Of a stretch of 33,803 nucleotides of DNA, positions 1 to 8,514 are shown one piece after another. This stretch comes from JAFARZ01 sp035651595 (GTDB taxonomy: Bacteria; Actinomycetota; Actinomycetes; Streptosporangiales; Streptosporangiaceae). The position numbers and the translations under genes are program-made. Location: NCBI GenBank assembly GCA_035651595.1, contig DASRFJ010000028.1, forward strand, positions 1 to 33,803, written 5' to 3'. The notes below the pieces were generated by a model, which was given only the letters and a program-made list of their open reading frames with translations, was not told the origin of the DNA and did not search any database. The stretch's first letter is position 1. Each line of letters opens with the position of its first letter.

Positions 1-195
1 CGGCAGCAGCCCGATCCCGACCGTCAGGCGGCTGGTCGTGGCCAGCATGGCGGTGGCGGTGGCGATGCCGCTCTCCTTGAAGCAGTCCTCCCACACCCAC
101 AGGTGCGTCATCCCGGCCGCCTCGGCGGCGCCGGCCACCGCGCGGATCCGCTCCGGCGGCTGGCTGGGCGGGAAGATAGCCGACAGCGTGACCAC
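1..195 (-). CDS. LLM-class flavin/F420-dependent oxidoreductase, 5' part only
   Basis: The first 65 codons of a gene running off the left edge are visible on the minus strand. The translation opens with VVTLSAIFPP and contains EAAGMTHLWVWEDCF and a segment ending VGIGLLP. These match the N-terminal beta strands of the luciferase-like TIM barrel, in which SQPPERI, the E/D-rich strand and the TxR-L-xVGxG segment are typical. Family members use reduced flavin or F420 to oxidise or reduce small organic substrates; the substrate cannot be told. The GTG start is supported by a strong GAGGAGG ribosome site overlapping the stop codon of nadE, only 9 bases upstream, so the gene is probably translated from the nadE transcript. 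Confidence 0.75.
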   Translation of the reverse strand, partial: MVTLSAIFPPSQPPERIRAVAGAAEAAGMTHLWVWEDCFKESGIATATAMLATTSRLTVGIGLLP

Positions 196-204
196 GCGGC
201 CTCC

Positions 205-2016
205 TCAGCCGTTCGCAGGCCGCGGCTCGCGCCAGCGGCTGGTGATGGGCAGCCGCCGGTCGCGGCCGAAGTTCTTCTGGCTGATCTTCGGGCCCGGCGG
301 GTACTGGCGGCGCTTGTATTCGGCCAGGTCGACGAGGCGGATCACGCGCTCCACCAGCGCGGGGTCGTGTCCGGCGGCGATCAGCTCCGCCGAGCCCATG
401 TCGCGCTCGACGTAGTCGTCGAGCAGGGCGTCGAGGATTTCGTACGGCGGCAGGGAGTCGGTGTCCACCTGACCGGGCGCCAGCTCCGCGCTCGGCGGCT
501 TGGTGATGGAGTTCTCCGGTATCGGCGGCGTCGCCCCGTTGCGTTCGGCCTCCTCGTTCCGCCAGCGGGACAACTCCCACACCAGGGTCTTCGGCACGTC
601 CTTGATCGGCGCGAAGCCGCCGGCCGAATCGCCGTAGAGCGTCGAGTACCCGGTCGCCAGTTCGCTCTTGTTGCCGGTCGTCAGCACGAGGTGGCCGGCC
701 GCGTTGGACAGCGACATCAAGATCATGCCGCGCACGCGCGCCTGGAGGTTCTCGGCCGGCAGGCCGGATGCGGGAAAGCCGGCCGGCTCCAGTTCGGTGG
801 TGAACGCGTCGACCATCGGCTTGATCGGCATCGTGACGGCCTGCAAGCCCTGGCGCTTGACCAGGTCCTCGGCGTCCGAGACCGAGTGGTCGGAGGAGTA
901 GCGGCTCGGCATCAGCACCACGTGGACGTTCGCTGGACCGATCGCGTCGGCCGCGATCGTCGCGGTCAGCGCGGAGTCGATGCCACCCGACAGCCCGAGG
1001 ATGACGGACCGGAAACCGTTCTTCGTGACATAGTCCCTGACCCCCGTGACGAGGGCCGCGTAGACCTCGGCCGGGTCAGACAGACGAGGCCACAGCGTTT
1101 CGGCCGGCTGATCCGCGACAGCGGGAAGGTTCGCGGCAGGCAAGGTCACGGGCTTGATGGTGATCGTCGTGCCGTCGCCCGCGTCGACCGGCAATCCGTC
1201 GGGCAACTGGCCGGTGGCCGGCCGCAGCGACAGGTCGGCGACGACCAGCGCCTCCTCGAACTGCGGCCCGCGGGCCAGCAGGTCGCCGTCGGCGGAGACC
1301 AGGATCGAGTCACCGTCGAAGACCAGCTCGTCCTGGCCGCCGATCAGGTTCGCGTAGGCCAGCGCCGCGCCCGCTTCGCGCGCCCGGCGGACGCACAGGT
1401 CGAGGCGCACGTCGTCCTTGCCGCGCTCGTACGGGGAAGCGTTCGGCACCACGAGCAGGCTCGCGCCCGCCTGCCGGGTCACCGCCACGGGGCCGCCATC
1501 CTGCCAGAGGTCCTCGCAGATGGCGATCGCCACGTCGACCGCTTCGCCGTCGTTCACCGGCAGGCGGAACACCGGCAGTGTGTCGCCTGGCACGAAGTAA
1601 CGGAATTCGTCGAACACCCCGTAGTTAGGCAGATGATGCTTAGCCGAGGTAACGGCCACCTCGCCGGCGTACAGCAGCGCCGCCGCGTCCAGCGGCGCCC
1701 CCGCGGGCAGCCCGGTGCGGGGCGCGAGATCGGCCCGCCGGTCCAGGTAGCCGGCGACCACCGCCAGGCCGCCGAGGCCGTCGGCCGCGAGCCGGTCGGC
1801 GACCGCGCGCAGGGTGGCGATGGACGCGTTCACGAACGAGGCGCGCAGCGCGAGATCCTCGACCGGGTAGCCGGTGAGCATCATCTCCGGGAAGACCACC
1901 ACGCGGGCGCCGTGCGCGGCGGCCCGGCGGGTCCACTCGACGATCAGGTCCGCGTTCCCGTCAAGATCGCCGACCGTGGCGTTGACCTGGGCAAGCGCAA
2001 TCCGCAGCGTAGTCAC
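205..2016 (-). CDS. nadE: Glutamine-dependent NAD(+) synthetase
   Basis: It converts nicotinic acid adenine dinucleotide to NAD with ATP and glutamine, the last step of cytosolic NAD synthesis. The 603 residues carry an N-terminal nitrilase-type glutaminase domain (about 1-270) with the triad Glu44 (FPEMMLTGYP), Lys126 (KHHLPNYGVFDE) and Cys167 (ICEDLW), then an adenylating synthetase domain with the PP-loop SGGIDS at 343-348. Length fits the long two-domain form. The start is GTG, preceded by TAGGCT at a 6-base spacing, which suggests a leaderless transcript; the GGAAG next to the start is too close to act as a normal ribosome site. The downstream oxidoreductase begins 9 bases after the stop. 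nadE lies close to glnA2 and glnE in Streptomyces too. Confidence 0.95.
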   Translation of the reverse strand: MTTLRIALAQVNATVGDLDGNADLIVEWTRRAAAHGARVVVFPEMMLTGYPVEDLALRASFVNASIATLRAVADRLAADGLGGLAVVAGYLDRRADLAPRTGLPAGAPLDAAALLYAGEVAVTSAKHHLPNYGVFDEFRYFVPGDTLPVFRLPVNDGEAVDVAIAICEDLWQDGGPVAVTRQAGASLLVVPNASPYERGKDDVRLDLCVRRAREAGAALAYANLIGGQDELVFDGDSILVSADGDLLARGPQFEEALVVADLSLRPATGQLPDGLPVDAGDGTTITIKPVTLPAANLPAVADQPAETLWPRLSDPAEVYAALVTGVRDYVTKNGFRSVILGLSGGIDSALTATIAADAIGPANVHVVLMPSRYSSDHSVSDAEDLVKRQGLQAVTMPIKPMVDAFTTELEPAGFPASGLPAENLQARVRGMILMSLSNAAGHLVLTTGNKSELATGYSTLYGDSAGGFAPIKDVPKTLVWELSRWRNEEAERNGATPPIPENSITKPPSAELAPGQVDTDSLPPYEILDALLDDYVERDMGSAELIAAGHDPALVERVIRLVDLAEYKRRQYPPGPKISQKNFGRDRRLPITSRWREPRPANG

Positions 2017-2022
2017 GCTTCC

Positions 2023-2028
2023 AGCCTA
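2023..2028 (-). promoter_or_regulatory. -10 hexamer of nadE (leaderless)
   Basis: TAGGCT on the minus strand fits TANNNT and ends 6 bases before the GTG of nadE, so transcription is expected to begin at or next to the start codon. No clear -35 is seen. Inferred from spacing only. Confidence 0.5.
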
Positions 2029-2041
2029 CGGCCCACGTTGA

Positions 2042-2905
2042 TCAACGTTGCGGGTAGAACGCGGTTATCGTGGCCACGAGCGACTCAGGGTCGTCTATCC
2101 AGGGGTAATGGCCCGCGGCGGGCTGCACGACTACCTCGGCGCGGGGGAACAGGGCGGCGTACTCGGCGGCGCGCTTAGGCGGGAGCGCCGCGTCGTACTC
2201 GCCCGCGACGATGAGGACGGGTACCTCAAGACGGGCGATCGCGGCCCGGACCGCGTCGGTGCCGGTCGCGTCCGCCGCGTAGAACATGCGCCGGGCCGTC
2301 GCGTTCCGCCCGGCCTCCAGCCGCTCGTTATGGGTCCGGGCGGCGGAATCCCACCGGCCATACATGAACGGGGTGATCGCCGCCCAATCGGAGTCGGCCC
2401 GCTGGCCCGCCGCGATCCGCTCGTACGCGGCGAACGCCTGCGGAAACCAGGGCTCTCCGCGTCGGAGTTCGGCCAGCTCGCGGCGGTCCTGATCGGCGAT
2501 CTCCAGGTCGACCGCCCGCGGACTGGGGTTGAGCAGCAGCAGACTGCTCACGTTGCCGGGGTGGCGGGCCGCGTACCGCACGGCGAGCGACGCGCCGGCC
2601 GAGTGCGCGACGATGTCGAGCCGGTCCAGCCCAAGGTGCACGCGCAGCGCCTCGACGTCCTCGACCTGCCGGCCGCGTTGGTAGGTCGCCGGGTCCGCCG
2701 GGACGGCCGAGTCCCCGGTGCCGCGCAGGTCCAGCAGCACCAGCTCGCAATGGGCGGATAGCCCGCCTAGGTCGCCCAGGTAGGCCGAGGCCAGCATCGG
2801 GCCGCCGGGCAGGCAGATCAGCGGACGGCCCGCACCGGCCAGATGGTAGGCAAGCCGCGTGCCGTCAGCGCTCTCGAAGGTGCCCGTGCTCTCGAAAGTG
2901 CCCAT
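2042..2905 (-). CDS. Alpha/beta-fold hydrolase (proline iminopeptidase-like)
   Basis: A 287-residue soluble serine hydrolase of the alpha/beta superfamily. The oxyanion segment is CLPGGPM (31-37), the nucleophile elbow is VAHSAGAS with Ser102, the acid is probably Asp238 (GEYDAALP) and the base His266 (AAGHYPW). The strand LVLLDLRGTGDS is typical of proline iminopeptidases and related esterases, but substrate cannot be assigned. The start ATG has no ribosome site and is preceded by TACGAT at 6 bases, suggesting leaderless expression. Directly after the start, six codons are tandemly duplicated (GTFEST then GTFESA; bases about 2869-2904), probably a recent slippage product. It is divergent from glnA2 and ends 25 bases before the nadE start. 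Confidence 0.85.
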   Translation of the reverse strand: MGTFESTGTFESADGTRLAYHLAGAGRPLICLPGGPMLASAYLGDLGGLSAHCELVLLDLRGTGDSAVPADPATYQRGRQVEDVEALRVHLGLDRLDIVAHSAGASLAVRYAARHPGNVSSLLLLNPSPRAVDLEIADQDRRELAELRRGEPWFPQAFAAYERIAAGQRADSDWAAITPFMYGRWDSAARTHNERLEAGRNATARRMFYAADATGTDAVRAAIARLEVPVLIVAGEYDAALPPKRAAEYAALFPRAEVVVQPAAGHYPWIDDPESLVATITAFYPQR

Positions 2906-2911
2906 GCGGCG

Positions 2912-2917
2912 ATCGTA
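2912..2917 (-). promoter_or_regulatory. -10 hexamer of the hydrolase gene (leaderless)
   Basis: TACGAT on the minus strand ends 6 bases before the ATG at 2905. The glnA2 -10 lies 25 bp away on the other strand, so the two divergent promoters share a 50-bp gap. Confidence 0.5.
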
Positions 2918-2942
2918 TGCGGGTCAGCGTGGGTCCATATCC

Positions 2943-2948
2943 TAAAGT
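2943..2948 (+). promoter_or_regulatory. -10 hexamer of glnA2 (leaderless)
   Basis: TAAAGT fits TANNNT and is followed by 7 bases and then GTG at 2956. This spacing argues for a leaderless message starting at that GTG rather than at the ATG 39 bases upstream, which lies before the hexamer. Confidence 0.5.
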
Positions 2949-2955
2949 GATAGCC

Positions 2956-4317
2956 GTGGACAGGCAGGAAGAATTCGTGCTGCGCACGCTGGAAGAGCGG
3001 GACATCCGCTTTGTCCGGCTCTGGTTTACCGACGTGCTCGGCTCGCTGAAATCGATCGCGGTCGCCCCGGCCGAACTGGAGGGGGCATTCGCCGACGGCA
3101 TCGGCTTCGACGGCTCCGCTATCGAGGGGTTCGCGCGGGTGTATGAGGCCGATATGATCCTTCGGCCTGACCCGTCGACGTTCCAGCTGCTGCCGTGGCG
3201 CGGCGAGTATCCGGGGGTGGCCCGGATGTTCTGCGACATCCTGCTGCCGGACGGCTCGCCGTCGTACGCTGACCCGCGCTGGGTGCTGAAGCGGAACCTG
3301 GCGCGCGCCGCCGAGCTGGGTTTTACCTTCTACGCCCACCCGGAAATCGAGTTCTTCCTGCTGAAGGAGCGGCCGGCTCCCGGCCAGAGGCCGGAGCCCA
3401 TCGACAGCGGCGGCTATTACGACCACACGCCCCATTCGATCGCCCACGACTTCCGCCGCCAGTCGATCACGATGCTCGAGCAGATGGGCATTTCGGTCGA
3501 GTACAGCCACCACGAGGGCGCGCCCGGGCAGCAGGAGATCGACCTGCGCTACGCCGACGCGCTCACCACGGCCGACAACATCATGGCGTTCCGGCTGGTC
3601 ATGAAAGAAGTGGCGATCGAGCAGGACGTGTACGCGACGTTCATGCCGAAGCCGTTCACCGACCATCCCGGGTCCGGGATGCACACGCACGTGTCCCTGT
3701 TCGAGGGCGACCGCAACGCGTTCTACGAGGCGGGGGCCGAATTCCAGCTGTCCAAGACGGCGCGCGCGTTCATCGCCGGGTTGCTGCGGCACGCACCGGA
3801 GATCACCGCGGTGTGCAACCAGTGGGTGAACTCCTACAAGCGGCTGTGGGGTGCGGCGGAGCGGACGGCGGGGGCCGGGGGTGAGGCACCGGCGTACGTG
3901 TGCTGGGGGCACAACAACCGGTCAGCGCTGGTCCGGGTGCCGATGTACAAGCCGCAGAAGGGCAACTCGACCCGGGTCGAGTTCCGGTCGGTGGACGCCG
4001 CGTGCAACCCGTACCTGGCGTTCGCGGTGATCCTCGCCGCGGGATTGCGGGGGATCACCGAGGATTACCCGCTGCCGGACGGTGCCGAGGACGACGTGTG
4101 GGCGCTGACCTCGGCCGAACGCCGGGCGATGGGGATCCAGCCGCTGCCGGAGGACCTGGACGCGGCGATCCACGTCATGCAGGACAGCGAGCTCGTCGCG
4201 GAGACGCTGGGGGAGCACGTGTTCGACTTCTTCCTGCGGAACAAGCGGGAAGAGTGGCAGGAGTACCGCCGCCAGGTCACCGAGTACGAACTCGGCCGCT
4301 ACCTGCCCATGCTGTAG
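2956..4317 (+). CDS. glnA2: Glutamine-synthetase-family ligase GlnA2
   Basis: A 453-residue GSI-fold enzyme that ligates an amine to glutamate with ATP. In Streptomyces the orthologue is reported to act on polyamines (gamma-glutamylpolyamine synthetase); in mycobacteria it is a non-essential GS. Seen here: the opening DRQEEFVLRTLEERDIRF typical of GlnA2, the FDGSAIEGF loop (about 50-58), catalytic-domain PEIEFFLL, the ATP-site segment KPFTDHPGSGMHTHVS, the NQWVNSYKRL loop, HNNRSALVRVP, and RVEFRSVDAACNPYLAFA. At the position of the adenylylated Tyr (LYELP in glnA of this window) the sequence is VWALT, so GlnE should not modify it. The GTG start gives the family length. A ribosome site is absent; see the -10 at 2943. 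It converges on the secreted-protein gene. Confidence 0.9.
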   Translation: MDRQEEFVLRTLEERDIRFVRLWFTDVLGSLKSIAVAPAELEGAFADGIGFDGSAIEGFARVYEADMILRPDPSTFQLLPWRGEYPGVARMFCDILLPDGSPSYADPRWVLKRNLARAAELGFTFYAHPEIEFFLLKERPAPGQRPEPIDSGGYYDHTPHSIAHDFRRQSITMLEQMGISVEYSHHEGAPGQQEIDLRYADALTTADNIMAFRLVMKEVAIEQDVYATFMPKPFTDHPGSGMHTHVSLFEGDRNAFYEAGAEFQLSKTARAFIAGLLRHAPEITAVCNQWVNSYKRLWGAAERTAGAGGEAPAYVCWGHNNRSALVRVPMYKPQKGNSTRVEFRSVDAACNPYLAFAVILAAGLRGITEDYPLPDGAEDDVWALTSAERRAMGIQPLPEDLDAAIHVMQDSELVAETLGEHVFDFFLRNKREEWQEYRRQVTEYELGRYLPML

Positions 4318-4499
4318 TCTGCCGCGACGCCGGTGGCGACCGTGATCCCGCCGGTGCCGGTGCTCGCGGTGATCGAGTGCCTCGAGGACTGGTCTCTCGG
4401 ACAGGAGTAGCCCAGGGTCAGCGTCGACCCGCTGAGCGTGCGGATCAGCGTCGGCGGGGTGGTCGTGTCGCTCCCCGCGATACGAGCCCAATGCTGACA
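4299..4499 (-). pseudogene. Possible 3' remnant of an unrecognised gene
   Basis: In the gap after glnA2 one minus-strand frame is open for 66 codons and has strongly G/C-biased third positions. It reads as a plausible protein tail with ARIAGSDTTTPPTLIRTLSG and ITASTGTGGITVATGVAAD, and stops at TAG inside the glnA2 3' end. There is no ATG or GTG at its head, and a TGA lies directly upstream, so as it stands it could not be expressed alone. The complementary plus strand is also G/C-biased, so this may be chance. I do not recognise a family. Confidence 0.3.
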
Positions 4500-4564
4500 T
4501 CACGAGCAGAACACGCTGGCGGGCCGCGCGGGGTTAACGAACTCGGTAACAGTCGCATAACGCC

Positions 4565-4594
4565 GACGGCGGCCCGCGCACGCGAGCCGCCGTC
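4565..4594. terminator. Bidirectional hairpin terminator between glnA2 and the secreted-protein gene
   Basis: GACGGCGGC and its exact complement GCCGCCGTC form a 9-bp G/C stem with a 12-base loop in the gap between two convergent genes. There is no T-tract on either side, as is common for actinomycete terminators. Terminator function is inferred from position. Confidence 0.55.
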
Positions 4595-4609
4595 AGTTCG
4601 CTCAGCCGG

Positions 4610-6298
4610 CTATCCGGCGCGGCAAGGGTTGTCGGGGAATACGTGCAGGAAGTCGGACGCGTACGTGTATGGCTTGCCGTTCAAGCCCGTGTAGTACACG
4701 CCCGTGTTGTACGTGCCGTACTGGCTGAGGCCGCCGAAGTCGTTCACGGTCAGCCCGGGTACGTCCGTCCCCTCGATCCAGGAACAGCCGTTGACCCTGG
4801 TGGTGGAGAAGAACGGATAGAACTGCGCCGGCGTGCCGTCGTCGGTGACCGGCAGCAGCGTGCAGCCCGTCTCGGTGTAGATGTCACAGTTCTGGTTGCC
4901 GCCACCGGCTTCGATGAACGGCAGCGGTCCGGCGAGTGCTTCCCGCTGGTAGCTGACCTTGTAGCCAGGGCCGGTCGTCGGCCCGGAGAACATCACCGGT
5001 GTGCCGCGGTTCGGCTGGCCGTTGGGCCAGTCGTTGGTATACGAGGTGCCGTCGAAGCCGTAGTTCGACGCGACGCACCCGCTCACCGGGTCCTTGCTGG
5101 ATTGATCCGCGCCAAAGCACCCGAAGTCGTCGGAGTCGGCGGGCTGCTGCGCACCCGGTGCGCCCTCCTCTCCGGTGCAGCTGCCGTTGGTCTCGTTCAC
5201 CTGGCTGCAGAACTGGAAGTGCCCGGTCTCGTCCGAGTAGGCGACGTTGTACGGGTAGGCGGTCCAGGTGGCGCGGGTCTGCGGACCGGAGGTCGAGTAC
5301 ATCGGGTGGTAGGTGTACGGAGTTTCCTGGCATTGGGTGGACGGGTTCGGCGCGAACACCATCTGGGCGAACCCGTTGGACGCGCTCGCCGTCATGGACC
5401 CGGCCTGGAAGTTGCTCGCGTCGAACATCCTGACAGTGAGGCCATTCCGGCTGTCCGAGACCTGGACCTGGACGTGGTCGCCCTGGTTCATGAGGAGAGT
5501 CTGGGAGTTCGGCGTGAACGTGGCCGCGGTGGAGTGCAGCGGGTCAGGCGGCCCGGTCGGCACGCCGTTGCGCTGGATGAACGCGTAGTTGTCGAGCTCG
5601 ATGCCGCCGACCTGGGACTGGCACGCGGAGTTGAGTCCCTGGCCGGTCACCGGGTCGAAGTAGTAGGACCAGACGTTCATCGCCGCGCACCAGTGGGTAG
5701 CGTCACAGCTCACGCCGGACGGGAACGGCGCCCAGCCCGGCGGGTAGAACTGAAGCTCCAGGTACGCGGAACCGGCGTGCTGGTCGCTCACCTTCGGGTC
5801 GACGATGTTGGCGTCCGAGTCGGGCGTGCAGCTGGACAGCTGCTCCGGGTACGACTGGGACGCGCACAGCGCCATGCCGAACCAGAACGCGATGTGGTTC
5901 TCGAACGCGTAGGTGTCGGCGCCTGGGGTGGCGTTCGGCGGCGGATCCTTCGGCAGGGTCAGCAGCCACTGGGCGTTGTTGCCCGAGCCGGGCATGTTCG
6001 ACCAGTCCCACACGCCGGGCTCGTCGTGCCCCACGTAGTAGCCGAAAGCCTGCTTGGGGTTGTACACGTCGGGGCACTGGACCATGATCTTCGATCCCTT
6101 GCCGCAGCTGATGTGCATGGAGGTACTGGCCTGTTGCTGGGACGGCAGGGACGGCTGGGATGATGTGGCGGCGTTGGAGGTGAGCGCCGGGACGGCGAGC
6201 GCCGGGACGGCGAGCGCGACGACGAGCCCCGCCGCGCCGCACGCCACGGCAATTCTTCTGGTGCGCCGGGACACCGGCTGGAATGCGTGTCTTGGCAT
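4610..6298 (-). CDS. Secreted cysteine-rich protein of unknown family
   Basis: A 562-residue exported protein. From the ATG at 6298 there is an Arg-rich n-region (RRTRRIAV), a hydrophobic core (about 17-37) and small residues up to SNAAT, so a cleavable signal peptide is clear. Export by Tat is possible, but there is no strict twin-Arg motif. The mature part holds 16 cysteines, many Trp, Tyr, Gly and Asn residues and no membrane segment, suggesting an extracellular disulfide-bonded beta-rich protein. I recognise no catalytic motif or fold. Two in-frame starts further up (TTG at 6334, GTG at 6322) would lengthen the n-region; no start has a good ribosome site. A 15-bp tandem duplication in the signal peptide repeats VPALA. 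It is monocistronic by position, with a hairpin downstream. Confidence 0.7.
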   Translation of the reverse strand: MPRHAFQPVSRRTRRIAVACGAAGLVVALAVPALAVPALTSNAATSSQPSLPSQQQASTSMHISCGKGSKIMVQCPDVYNPKQAFGYYVGHDEPGVWDWSNMPGSGNNAQWLLTLPKDPPPNATPGADTYAFENHIAFWFGMALCASQSYPEQLSSCTPDSDANIVDPKVSDQHAGSAYLELQFYPPGWAPFPSGVSCDATHWCAAMNVWSYYFDPVTGQGLNSACQSQVGGIELDNYAFIQRNGVPTGPPDPLHSTAATFTPNSQTLLMNQGDHVQVQVSDSRNGLTVRMFDASNFQAGSMTASASNGFAQMVFAPNPSTQCQETPYTYHPMYSTSGPQTRATWTAYPYNVAYSDETGHFQFCSQVNETNGSCTGEEGAPGAQQPADSDDFGCFGADQSSKDPVSGCVASNYGFDGTSYTNDWPNGQPNRGTPVMFSGPTTGPGYKVSYQREALAGPLPFIEAGGGNQNCDIYTETGCTLLPVTDDGTPAQFYPFFSTTRVNGCSWIEGTDVPGLTVNDFGGLSQYGTYNTGVYYTGLNGKPYTYASDFLHVFPDNPCRAG

Positions 6299-6660
6299 GC
6301 GAATGAGTCTGAATGTGCGCACAGAATCACACAAGCAGCAAATGTCAGGATTGTTCCAGTAATCGTTCAGCCGTTCGTCGGACAGTCCTCATACGGACTG
6401 CCGCGCTGGCTGTTCGCAGTGCCCCGGTTTGTCCCAGCATGGTCTTGCCGTTCAGCGGTCCGCCCGGGCTCGGCGCAGCGCCCGTAAATCATTGCGGACA
6501 CTTACCCCCCCGGATCGGGGGGGTAACTGTCCGCAATAATCTGGCCCGCCCGCTCTCGTGCCACGTATCTCCCGATATGTCCGGGTTCGCGCCGGCCGGC
6601 TGCCTGTCGCAGTCGCACCGCGCGACACGCCCGTCCGCCCGCACGCCGCCCTCAACGCGC
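6299..6660. other. Gene-free stretch between the secreted-protein and peptidase genes
   Basis: No convincing coding frame is seen. The stretch holds the 5' region of the secreted-protein gene (rather AT-rich near 6310-6390) and, at 6491-6537, the first copy of a 47-bp palindromic repeat. Confidence 0.6.
6491..6537. repeat. 47-bp intergenic palindromic repeat, copy 1
   Basis: The arms are ATTGCGGACA-C-TTACCCCCC and GGGGGGTAA-C-TGTCCGCAAT. They are complementary except for one C/C mismatch and the centre. The second copy at 20712-20758 has the same length, same orientation and the same mismatch. It lies between two minus-strand genes, downstream of the S9 peptidase stop. It could act as an RNA hairpin or be a REP-like mobile relic. 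Confidence 0.85.
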
Positions 6661-8508
6661 TTACTCCTCGAAGCGGCCGCCTAGGTGCTTGGCCAGGAAG
6701 CGCTCCGCGGCCGCGTAGAACTTCAGCCGGTTCTCCGGCTTGGCGAAGCCATGGCCCTCGTCGGGGAACAGCAGGTATTCGTGGTCGATGCCGGCCGCTT
6801 CCAGCGCGGCGACGATCTGCTCGGACTCGGCCTGCTTGACCCGCGGGTCGTTGGCGCCCTGCGCGATCAGCAGCGGGATCTTGATGTCCGAAGCACGCGA
6901 CAGCGGCGACCGCGACCACAGGAAGTCCTCGTCGGTCTCCGGGTTGCCGACCCGCTTGTAAAGCTGCGCCCGCATCGGCGCCCAGTACGGCGGGATGGTC
7001 TCCAGCAGCGTCTTCAGGTTCGACGGGCCGACGATGTCCACGGCGCAGCGGAACACGTCCGGCGTGAACGCCGCGCCGACCAGCGCCGCGTAGCCGCCGT
7101 ACGAGCCGCCGTAGATCGCCACCCGAGACGGGTCCGCCCAGCCCTGGGCTACCACATACGAAACCGCGTCGATCAGGTCGTCGTGCATCTTCGCGCCCCA
7201 CTCGCGGTCGCCAGCGGTGACGAACGACTTCCCGTACCCGGTGGAGCCCCGGTAGTTGACCTGAATGCACAAGTAGCCCCGGTTGGCCAGCCACTGCGCC
7301 TCGGGGTGGTAGCCCCACACGTCGCGGACCTGCGGGCCGCCGTGCACGTTCAGCACGGCCGGCAGGCCGGACCGAGACGACCCCGCGGGGAACGTCACGT
7401 ACCCGTGGATGACGAGCCCGTCCCGCGCGGCAAACGAGAACGGCTCCATCGCGGACAGCTCGTAACGCGACAGGGCGGGCCGGGCGTCGAACAGGAAGCT
7501 CCCGGTGCGCGACGCACGGTCATAGCTGTAGTAGCGAACGGGCCCCGTGTCATCGGTGAACGCGACTAGCCAGGTCACGTCCGCGTCGTCCCGGCCGACC
7601 AGGTTCGGGTCACCGGGGTGCAGCTCACGGATGGCCTTGAAGTCAGCTTCCACCGAAGGGTCGAGCACGTGGTACTCGGCGCGGTCCTTGAGCACCTCGA
7701 CGATCTGCGGCTCGCGGGTGTCCGGGTGCAGCATCGCGCCGGCCACGTCCGCCTCCGGATCGGCGAGCAGTTCGGTTACCGCCGCGGTCGCCAGGTCGAC
7801 CCGGACCAGCCGCCCCGTGTCCGAGCCGTCCGCGCTGATCAGCAGCAGCCCGGTCCCGTCGCCGGTGAACGACAGCGCGTCGCTGGACGTCGCGTCGTCC
7901 GCGGAGATCGTCAGCAGTTTGCGCCACTCCGTGTCCGCACCCGAATCCCGGACCAGCAGGTCGAACCCGCCGTCCGGCAGCGGGGACAGCGTGGCCCGCA
8001 CCACCATGTCCTCGTCGGCCAGCCAGCCGGCGTAGCCGGGATTCGCGATCTCCTTCACCAGCTCACCGGACGATAGCGACAGCCGGTATACGTCGTGCAG
8101 CTGCGCGTTCTCCTGGTTCATCCCGACGAGCACCTCGCCAGGGTGGCTCTTCTTCGACGCGATGATCCGCGCCTGGATGCCCTCGTACGGCGTCAGGTCG
8201 CGGCGCGACATCGTGGTCAGGTCGACGTCGTACAGCCGCCAGTTCTCGTCGCCCCCCGCGTCCTGAAGGTAGAGCAGGTGGCGGCTGTCCCGCGCCCAGC
8301 TGAACACCCGGACGCCGCGGTCCGTGTCGTCGGTCACCGCGGTCGCGGCGTCCCAGTCGATGCCCGACGGCCCGGCCGGTGCGACCCAGACGTTCAGCAC
8401 CCCGTCGCGAGGCGCGATCCAGGCCAGCCGGGTGCCGTCAGGAGAAATGCCGGGGCTGACGCGCTCCGGGTTGCCGAAAATGATCTCGCGCGGGATGAGT
8501 TCCGTCAT
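6661..8508 (-). CDS. S9 family (prolyl oligopeptidase-type) peptidase
   Basis: A 615-residue cytosolic serine peptidase, since no signal peptide is seen. Residues about 1-350 are a WD/PD40-like beta-propeller with repeated segments such as VSPGISPDGTRLAW and FSWARDSRHLLYL. Residues about 355-612 are the alpha/beta hydrolase domain. The catalytic triad is visible as Ser469 (YGGSYGGYAA), Asp554 (GANDPRV) and His586 (DEGHGF). HGGPQ at 389-393 forms the oxyanion region. Such enzymes cleave short peptides, often acyl- or dipeptidyl-type; the exact specificity is unknown. The ATG is preceded by TAAGGT with 6 bases between, so the message may be leaderless, although AAGG could also serve as a weak ribosome site. 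It starts 22 bases after the aldehyde dehydrogenase stop. Confidence 0.9.
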   Translation of the reverse strand: MTELIPREIIFGNPERVSPGISPDGTRLAWIAPRDGVLNVWVAPAGPSGIDWDAATAVTDDTDRGVRVFSWARDSRHLLYLQDAGGDENWRLYDVDLTTMSRRDLTPYEGIQARIIASKKSHPGEVLVGMNQENAQLHDVYRLSLSSGELVKEIANPGYAGWLADEDMVVRATLSPLPDGGFDLLVRDSGADTEWRKLLTISADDATSSDALSFTGDGTGLLLISADGSDTGRLVRVDLATAAVTELLADPEADVAGAMLHPDTREPQIVEVLKDRAEYHVLDPSVEADFKAIRELHPGDPNLVGRDDADVTWLVAFTDDTGPVRYYSYDRASRTGSFLFDARPALSRYELSAMEPFSFAARDGLVIHGYVTFPAGSSRSGLPAVLNVHGGPQVRDVWGYHPEAQWLANRGYLCIQVNYRGSTGYGKSFVTAGDREWGAKMHDDLIDAVSYVVAQGWADPSRVAIYGGSYGGYAALVGAAFTPDVFRCAVDIVGPSNLKTLLETIPPYWAPMRAQLYKRVGNPETDEDFLWSRSPLSRASDIKIPLLIAQGANDPRVKQAESEQIVAALEAAGIDHEYLLFPDEGHGFAKPENRLKFYAAAERFLAKHLGGRFEE

Positions 8509-8514
8509 GGCTCT

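Noticed and set aside
103..2178. A 691-codon open frame on the plus strand opposite nadE
   Set aside because: Arg- and Gly-rich translation without motifs; it is the antisense shadow of nadE caused by high G/C.
2818..3912. A 364-codon minus-strand frame opposite glnA2
   Set aside because: Composition is low-complexity basic; glnA2 on the plus strand carries all glutamine synthetase motifs.
4643..6163. A 506-codon plus-strand frame opposite the secreted-protein gene
   Set aside because: The minus strand has a clear signal peptide and ordered cysteines; the plus frame is Val/Arg/Gly filler.
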